Below are positions 45,103 through 50,640 of a stretch of 50,640 nt of DNA, piece after piece; position 1 is the first letter of the stretch, and each line of letters opens with the position of its first letter. The notes under the pieces were generated by a model. It was not told the DNA's origin, ran no database searches, and saw only the letters and a list, made by a program, of their open reading frames with translations. A program made the position numbers and the translations under genes. This stretch comes from Candidatus Zhuqueibacterota bacterium (GTDB taxonomy: Bacteria; Zhuqueibacterota; Zhuqueibacteria; Residuimicrobiales; Oceaniaggregativiventaceae). The DNA lies in assembly GCA_014728115.1 (NCBI GenBank), contig WJME01000039.1:1-50640 (forward strand). The letters run 5' to 3'.

Positions 45103-45253
45103 AAGGGTTTATTGTGAATGGATCAGATGTGAACATGCAAAGCGTCTTGAACGGCTCACGACCAGTATACCCATTTTGCTGAACATTCTCTTGATTTGCT
45201 GCGTGGAATTGATTATACTGAAAGAAATATTTTTGGCTCCGCAGGAGGTGATC

Positions 45254-47482
45254 ATGCGGCTTTTCTGGCTTGTATTGGCTTTACTTTTTCTGGCATGTGC
45301 GAATAAAGAAAAGGAAGCCATTAAAAGACAACAAATCCTAGAACTTTCTACTGCTTACCATATGCAACGTGGGGCTGCAGCTCTTAACCGGAGTGATTAT
45401 CGTAAAGCCATTGAGCATTTTCAACGTGCCACTGAACTTACTCCCACCGATCCTTCAACCTATACGAATCTGGGCACAACATATTATCGCATGGGTAAAG
45501 TCGATTCTTCGATTCAGGCATTCCAATCCGCTCTACGATTACAACCCTCCTATGTACCCGCACTTTTGAATATCGCTTCTGCATATCTCGATACAGGTGA
45601 GGAAGGATTGGCGGAAACCGCCATACAAAAAGCACGGCAAGCAGAACCAACAGACTCGAGAATTTATATGACTCTTGCGACGATTTATGAACAGCGAGAG
45701 CAAATCGATTCTGCTATCGAGTCTTACCAGATGGCCATCGAGTTCGATCCCAATAATCCGTCTGCCTATATCAATCTCGGTGTTCTGTTTTACAGAAAGG
45801 GCATGTTACAAGAAGCTATCAAACAATACGAGTTGGCTGTTGTACAGGACTCTTTGTTGTCCATCAGCTTTTTTAATTGGGGGAATGCGCTGGCTCGTCT
45901 ATGCCAATTAGAACAGGCACTGGAAAAATACGATCTGGCTATTGATTATGAACCTGCTTTTGTCAATGCTTGGAATAACAAGGGTTTGGTTCTCATGTCC
46001 ATGGATCGGGTGGATGAGGCTGCAAGGGTGCTGCACCATGTTTTGAAATTGGATTCCACATTGTCCCACGCATGGTTTAATCTCTCTATTCTCAATGAGC
46101 ATACGAACAATATCGACAGTTCATTATATTATATTGACCAGGCCTTACAGAGACAAAGTGATATTGCACTCTATCATTTGCACCGGGGAAATATTTTGAT
46201 GAAACTCGATCTTGTTGAAAAATCTCAACAGGCTTTTGAAACTGCTATAGACTTGGATTCCAACCTGGCCATTTCTTATAACAACTATGGTAATGTATTA
46301 TTAAAGCAACAAGATCCTCAAAAAGCGGTTCAGGCATTTGAACAAGCTCTTGGGCTATTCCCCAGTTATCTGGAACAACGGTATTTTACCCAGAATCGCA
46401 ATATCGAACGCGGCTTTTCTGATTTGTTAGGGGGGTGTACCTCGGCTCAGAGTATGATCAATCAATACTCTAAAATATATACCAATATGGCTCAGGCGCT
46501 TGTGCAGCTCGGAGAGTATGAAAAAGCCCTGAATATCATAGAACGGGCACTTGAACTCGATCCTTTGGTGGTTGAAGCCTTTGAACTCAAGGCCATTGTT
46601 CACCAAGAGAGAGAGGAACCCCGACGTGCAGCCAGGGCTTTGGCGCAATCCAGAGTCAACCTTGCACGGCGGGCTATTCAACTGGATTCATTGGCGGTGG
46701 CCACCAGGCTGGCAAGAGAAGCTCTGAAATTTGCTCCGGATTTGCCCCAGGCATTTAGTGTGCTGGGCTTGAGTCTCGCCAATCAGGGCGATGAGAACCA
46801 GGGCGTTGCTGCATTGGATAAAGCTTTGGCTCTGAGTCCTGATAATGCACAAGTCCTGGCAGATTATGGAAACTATTGGGCCCGTCGCTCAGAATGGCAA
46901 AAGGCCAGACAAACCTTGGAACGAGCACTCGAGAAAAACCCAAAAGATGCCATTTTGCTAGAAAAACTGGTAAAGGTGTTAAATGCTCAGGGAAAGTATT
47001 CTCTTGCAAACACTTTTCAGGCGCAAATTCACTTTTTACATGGTAAGGAATACCAGTTAGCCGGATATTGGGATCAGGCGATGATTGCCTATCAACGTGC
47101 ACTTGAGCTGGAACAACAACAACCCGATTATTGGGCCGGCCTGGCCTTTGTATATGCAAAAAAGCAACAAAACGAACGAGCCCAACAGGCTGTGACAAAT
47201 GCATTAAAGATAAATCCCGATGATGCTGTTGCCCTCTATACACAAGGATTAATTTTGGGTGATCGCCAGGAGTATCAGAAAGCGGTCGACGTCCTGAGAC
47301 AGTCGATCCAGAGCGATCCGAATTATGGCCCAGCCATTTATGCTTTGGCTGTGAATTTATATTTTTTAAAAGAGTATGATCTGGCTTGGGAGCGACTCGA
47401 ACAAGCCATGCAGCAGGGTATAAATGTGAATCCACAGTTCCTGCAAGAAATGAATCGTATCATCCAGGGAGGTGAGCGCTAG
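45254..47482 (+). CDS. TPR-repeat lipoprotein
   Basis: 742 residues from the ATG at 45254, with AGGAGG five bases upstream; the frame continues to 44984 into the DUF362 gene but has no signal. The lipobox is LFLAC (Cys15). The rest is a near-continuous superhelix of tetratricopeptide repeats, well over a dozen 34-residue units with the A-x-x-x-Y/L-G and A-x-x-x-Y/F-x-x-A-L pattern (for example NLGTTYYRMGKVDSSIQAFQ). A less regular segment near 365-415 (GGCTSAQSMINQY) interrupts it. It should be a membrane-attached protein-binding scaffold. TPR proteins frequently neighbour or fuse with ASPIC/UnbV (CRTAC) proteins in other phyla, which fits giant C upstream. Confidence 0.92.
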   Translation: MRLFWLVLALLFLACANKEKEAIKRQQILELSTAYHMQRGAAALNRSDYRKAIEHFQRATELTPTDPSTYTNLGTTYYRMGKVDSSIQAFQSALRLQPSYVPALLNIASAYLDTGEEGLAETAIQKARQAEPTDSRIYMTLATIYEQREQIDSAIESYQMAIEFDPNNPSAYINLGVLFYRKGMLQEAIKQYELAVVQDSLLSISFFNWGNALARLCQLEQALEKYDLAIDYEPAFVNAWNNKGLVLMSMDRVDEAARVLHHVLKLDSTLSHAWFNLSILNEHTNNIDSSLYYIDQALQRQSDIALYHLHRGNILMKLDLVEKSQQAFETAIDLDSNLAISYNNYGNVLLKQQDPQKAVQAFEQALGLFPSYLEQRYFTQNRNIERGFSDLLGGCTSAQSMINQYSKIYTNMAQALVQLGEYEKALNIIERALELDPLVVEAFELKAIVHQEREEPRRAARALAQSRVNLARRAIQLDSLAVATRLAREALKFAPDLPQAFSVLGLSLANQGDENQGVAALDKALALSPDNAQVLADYGNYWARRSEWQKARQTLERALEKNPKDAILLEKLVKVLNAQGKYSLANTFQAQIHFLHGKEYQLAGYWDQAMIAYQRALELEQQQPDYWAGLAFVYAKKQQNERAQQAVTNALKINPDDAVALYTQGLILGDRQEYQKAVDVLRQSIQSDPNYGPAIYALAVNLYFLKEYDLAWERLEQAMQQGINVNPQFLQEMNRIIQGGER

Positions 47483-47485
47483 TCC

Positions 47486-49420
47486 ATGCGAATTTTTTTA
47501 TTGTTTTGTTGTTTGCTGGTCGCTTGTTCAGAACCAGAGTTGCCGGTACCCCTCATACAGCACGATGAGCAATGCACTATTGTCGTGGATCTGGACCCCT
47601 TTACCGATGTATACAAGGCTGCACAAGCCTATAAACAGAACGATCCCGAATTGTTACCTGTGAGTGTACGAGCTCTGGCAGCTCTGGAACTCCAACAATA
47701 TTTGGCCCAGTTGGGGGGGATGAACCCAACTTTGATTCCTATTATTGATGATCAGTTTCCGCATGAATCTTTGCCAGTGTTTATCGGGCCTGCCCCCGAA
47801 AATGTGTTTTTTAAGAAAATTCAAAAACGATGGGAAAAGCGCTGGAAGGATAGCGATGCCGTGATGAACCAATCGTTTAGATTGGATAGTTTTACACGCG
47901 ATTCTTTATCCTGTCTGGTCATTTCAGGCGAATCTCACATCGGAGAACTGTATGGGGTGTATGAATTGTTGTACCAACTGGGTGTAAGATGGCTCAGTCC
48001 CGCAAAATATGATGAAATTATTCCCGATCATTCACAAATCATTATCAATCCACTGAATAATTTTTACACTCCCTTTTTTGAACTTCGTGGATTTACGCGC
48101 GACGAATTCACATGGGATCAGACAAGCAAAGTGGATGCCGATGGTTTCAAAGGATTCTTGCGCTGGATGGCCAGGAACCGGCTGAATACTCTGCCCTATC
48201 AATCAGGATTTGAACAAGAAATGGCCTTGTTAGGGATACGACCCCAATATTATGCCACTTTACCGTCGCCATGGAGAAACAGTGCTCCAAAAATAACGAC
48301 TCTATTCGATACATTGAATGTACCTCATTATGATCCTTTGGTCTTTGTCCGTCAGCAGGACCATAGAATGCCATCCATTGTCCAATTTGTCGATTGGCTG
48401 CAATCTGAACAAGGCATTATGGACACGGAACGCATTGTCCTGGTTTTAACTGACTCGGCCATGGCTCAAAAACAAAAAGATCTATCCTCTCTTGCCAACA
48501 GAATTCCGCTGATCCTTGAACCCATGTGGAGGTGTCTGGATCATGCATTGTGCGATCCGGTATGTGATGTGAATCAACCGCTCTGTGCAGAACTTTTTCG
48601 CTTGAACGCGGGTAACTCTAACACCATCATAATGTGTGAGCCCTTTTATCACACCCGACTGGGACAATTGCCCCTCGTTCTGACAGAGCGGTTGGCCGTG
48701 GATATCCCTATATATGCAGAAAATGGCTTGTCAGGAGTCCTCTATCCAAATGTCCGTTATCATAACTGGGGAATGCAAATTTGGCTCAATTTGTTGTATG
48801 GCCATCTGCTTTGGCAGCCGAATACAAATGTTGTGTCCCTGTTTGAACAATTTTTTAATACGTATTATGGATCCGCTGCAGAGCCGATGAAAAATGTGTT
48901 TTTAGAGTATGAAAAGGCTACAGCCAATATGATGGCCTGGCGATATGAATTACCGCTTCAAATCGAGCGAGCTCTTGCAACCAGAGTTCCAATTCGACTT
49001 GAACATTTTGACACCCATCTGAATCTTTCTTCGGATATCAATGCCTCAGGGATTGGAACGGATTGGGAAAAAACATTTCAGGTGATCTATGAGTTGCAAT
49101 ATGCATTAACCGATATCTTGGCGCAGGAAATACCGGAGGAGATAAAGGAAAGAATCAAAAGGGTAGAGATTCAGTTAGCCTATGCACAGGTCGTTATCCA
49201 ATTGTATGATAATGTCATTCAGCTGATCAGTATCGATGAAAATGAGCCTGAAATGCGGGTGGAAGCAGCTATCCGACTACGAGAGCGGGCCAATGAGGCT
49301 GAAAAAATGCAATTTTATGATGCTATGGGCCGGCCTGTGAATGCCTTGCAGGCCTCTGGTCTGGAGCCTTTTGTAGAGCCATTGCTCGAACGTTATCAGA
49401 CTTTGGAGAAACCTTCATGA
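47486..49420 (+). CDS. DUF4838/GH67-like lipoprotein
   Basis: 644 residues with lipobox LLVAC (Cys14). Residues about 55-170 resemble the N-terminal alpha-glucuronidase (GH67)-type beta domain: AALELQQYLAQLGG, LPVFIGPAP, and then IGELYGVYELLYQLGVRWLSP. Residues about 190-480 look like the DUF4838 barrel (FFELRGFTRDEFTW, GFLRWMARNRLNTLP, GQLPLVLTERLAVDIP), and the remainder is helical. DUF4838 proteins are thought to act on glycans but their activity is unproven, and I could not place acid residues. The gene starts three bases after the TPR stop and overlaps the next by four (ATGA). Probably faces the periplasm or surface. Confidence 0.78.
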   Translation: MRIFLLFCCLLVACSEPELPVPLIQHDEQCTIVVDLDPFTDVYKAAQAYKQNDPELLPVSVRALAALELQQYLAQLGGMNPTLIPIIDDQFPHESLPVFIGPAPENVFFKKIQKRWEKRWKDSDAVMNQSFRLDSFTRDSLSCLVISGESHIGELYGVYELLYQLGVRWLSPAKYDEIIPDHSQIIINPLNNFYTPFFELRGFTRDEFTWDQTSKVDADGFKGFLRWMARNRLNTLPYQSGFEQEMALLGIRPQYYATLPSPWRNSAPKITTLFDTLNVPHYDPLVFVRQQDHRMPSIVQFVDWLQSEQGIMDTERIVLVLTDSAMAQKQKDLSSLANRIPLILEPMWRCLDHALCDPVCDVNQPLCAELFRLNAGNSNTIIMCEPFYHTRLGQLPLVLTERLAVDIPIYAENGLSGVLYPNVRYHNWGMQIWLNLLYGHLLWQPNTNVVSLFEQFFNTYYGSAAEPMKNVFLEYEKATANMMAWRYELPLQIERALATRVPIRLEHFDTHLNLSSDINASGIGTDWEKTFQVIYELQYALTDILAQEIPEEIKERIKRVEIQLAYAQVVIQLYDNVIQLISIDENEPEMRVEAAIRLRERANEAEKMQFYDAMGRPVNALQASGLEPFVEPLLERYQTLEKPS

Positions 49421-50337
49421 GAGGATTTTTCCTGGCCATTTTTTGTTGCTTTATCGCTTGTCAGCAGATTCCCCCAAAGCCGGAATTTCATGAGCTCATC
49501 GGAGACAATCGTGTCAAAGAGATACTGTGTCCTTTTGAATTGCAATATTTGGATGGTCTTGCCTGGGGACCTGACCAGTCGCTATATTTTAGCGATGTCG
49601 CAGCGGGTCGCATCTATCGTTATAAACCCGGCAATGGATTCTCCATAGTTTGCGATTCCACAGAGGGTGTCAACGGAATGATGTTTGATCATTCCGGTAA
49701 CCTGGTCGTGTGCCAGGGTAAATATGGCTATCTTGCACGCTTTGCTCCTGGCTCATGTATTCAGGATACTCTTGCCACAGCTTATGGAGGTGAACGGTTC
49801 AACAGCCCTAATGATCTTGTTGTCGATGGTCATAACGGAGTATATTTTACAGATCCGAGCTTTACCCCAGATCATCATTTCCAGACAAAAGAAGCTGTCT
49901 ATTATATCACACCTGAAAATGAGATTCGAGCTTTGATCAATGACATTCATCCGGATGGCATCGCGCTTTCTTTGGATAGCAAGATTTTATATCTGGCAGA
50001 CAGAAAAGAACCATTTATTTGGGCATTTGATGTCCTGGATCGGGGTCGTTTATTTAACAGACGCATATTGTATCATCTAAAGGACACTGAGAGCAAGGAG
50101 GGTGAAATCAGAACTGCAACAGGAATGACAATAGATGTCAAAGGTAATTTGTTCTTGTGCACCCACTCTGGAATAATCATCCTGGATGCTCATGGTCGTT
50201 ATCTGGGTAAAATATCAATGGATGCTCATCCTGCCAATTGTGCGTTTGGGGGTACAAATTTGAATATCCTTTACATCACAGCCAGCAATTCTCTTTATCA
50301 AATAAAAACAAATACCAATGGCAGGTCTCTTTCATAG
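49417..50337 (+). CDS. SMP-30/gluconolactonase-like lipoprotein
   Basis: 306 residues with lipobox FIAC (Cys15). It has a six-bladed propeller pattern: LDGLAWGPDQSLYFSDV, GVNGMMFDHSGNLVVCQ, NSPNDLVVDGHNGVYFTDP, HPDGIALSLDSKILYLAD and ATGMTIDVKGNLFLCTH. Glu and Asn/Asp residues that bind the divalent metal in SMP-30 enzymes appear at the blade ends (for example NSPNDL). Its likely reaction is hydrolysis of a sugar lactone, or it may be a non-enzymatic propeller. It overlaps the DUF4838-like gene by ATGA, indicating translational coupling, and closes the cluster. Confidence 0.88.
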   Translation: MRGFFLAIFCCFIACQQIPPKPEFHELIGDNRVKEILCPFELQYLDGLAWGPDQSLYFSDVAAGRIYRYKPGNGFSIVCDSTEGVNGMMFDHSGNLVVCQGKYGYLARFAPGSCIQDTLATAYGGERFNSPNDLVVDGHNGVYFTDPSFTPDHHFQTKEAVYYITPENEIRALINDIHPDGIALSLDSKILYLADRKEPFIWAFDVLDRGRLFNRRILYHLKDTESKEGEIRTATGMTIDVKGNLFLCTHSGIIILDAHGRYLGKISMDAHPANCAFGGTNLNILYITASNSLYQIKTNTNGRSLS

Positions 50338-50466
50338 GAACGAGACCAAAAAGAGGCCGATGATTCAAAATGTGAACCCAACAGCTGTATCTTTTTTTTG
50401 TGATTGTCTCATTCTAATCAGCTGATTTGTAAAAAATGAATGTGTGATTCTGAAAAATCAAAGCTT

Positions 50467-50640
50467 ATGAGAATACTATTCTTTCCCGTATTTCTTCTGT
50501 GCGTCTTTATCTCACTTTACGCAAAAACAACTCTGACTCTGGAACAAATTTTTTCAGAGACTCGCTGCACATCCAAAGGGGTAAGTGATTGGAAATGGAT
50601 TCCAGGCGAAAAGGCCATCTCTGTTTTGCAGGCTAATCAA
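50467..50640 (+). CDS. Probable S9/DPP-IV-type peptidase (3' truncated by window)
   Basis: Fifty-eight residues are visible before the window ends. A signal peptide (RILFFPVFLLCVFISLYA) precedes LTLEQIFSE and later GVSDWKWIPGEKAISVLQAN, the opening of the N-terminal propeller of dipeptidyl-peptidase-IV-like S9 enzymes. The catalytic domain lies outside. No clear ribosome-binding site was seen. The 129 bases upstream hold a T-run but no convincing hairpin, so whether it belongs to the preceding operon is unsure. Confidence 0.55.
   Translation, partial: MRILFFPVFLLCVFISLYAKTTLTLEQIFSETRCTSKGVSDWKWIPGEKAISVLQANQ

Noticed and set aside
44984..45253. N-terminal extension of the TPR lipoprotein into the DUF362 gene
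   Set aside because: The extension has no signal sequence; the ATG at 45254 has AGGAGG and a clean lipobox.
50338..50466. Possible terminator at the T-run near 50392-50399
   Set aside because: ACAGCTGT before the T-run is a palindrome with no room for a loop, so no credible hairpin forms.

Overview
The window looks like chromosomal DNA of a Gram-negative bacterium of the FCB superphylum, most like uncultured Calditrichota/KSB1-type lineages. This rests on protein features only: giant secreted proteins ending in the NYPNPFNPxT type C-terminal module (T9SS type A sorting / FlgD-like), a C-terminal module with two dockerin-like calcium loops on a beta-helix protein, many short-signal lipoproteins, and an Mla-type outer-membrane lipid transport operon. 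No rRNA, tRNA, CRISPR array, phage or transposon gene was recognised, and the taxonomic call is inference.

Region 1 (1-6.8 kb): the 3' part of a large secreted beta-helix protein; a small membrane-anchored coiled-coil protein with near-identical 33-bp repeats; a mini-thioredoxin; and, on the minus strand, nth (endonuclease III), a six-hairpin-glycosidase-like lipoprotein and an ElaA-like acetyltransferase. Region 2 (6.9-11.3 kb): rsmE on the minus strand, divergent from a four-gene Mla-type operon (MCE protein, PqiC-like auxiliary lipoprotein, STAS-MlaE fusion permease, MlaF ATPase). Region 3 (11.4-23.8 kb): mixed housekeeping and catabolic genes: a DUF5060-type glycosidase lipoprotein with an upstream hypothetical lipoprotein, an ABM-domain protein coupled to an iron-type alcohol dehydrogenase, a TrmH-family RNA methyltransferase, a short-chain dehydrogenase, a metallophosphoesterase, a heparinase II/III-like lyase, a SAM methyltransferase, a Gfo/Idh/MocA oxidoreductase and a PrsW-type protease with a zinc-ribbon-like tail.

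Region 4 (24.1-43.1 kb) is the striking part: three consecutive giant secreted paralogues (2270, 2264 and 1749 aa). Each combines a seven-bladed FG-GAP/VCBS head, an ASPIC/UnbV (CRTAC) module, a long stalk of Ig-like repeats (11, 11 and 9 by my count), two cadherin-like domains and a C-terminal sorting module. A strong intrinsic terminator separates the second from the third. Region 5 (43.1-50.6 kb) follows the third giant on the same strand with short gaps: a UbiA-type decaprenyl-phosphate phosphoribosyltransferase, a DUF362 protein, a TPR lipoprotein, a GH67/DUF4838-like lipoprotein, an SMP-30-like lipoprotein, and the start of a probable S9 peptidase.

Functionally, the window pairs envelope maintenance (Mla system) with surface display and uronic-acid-type polysaccharide processing (beta-helix protein, heparinase-like lyase, DUF5060 hydrolase, DUF4838-like lipoprotein). 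The best candidate for an undescribed system is the run of giant propeller-on-a-stalk proteins together with the lipid-linked pentose enzyme, TPR lipoprotein and surface lipoproteins. That they form a functional unit is inferred from layout only.
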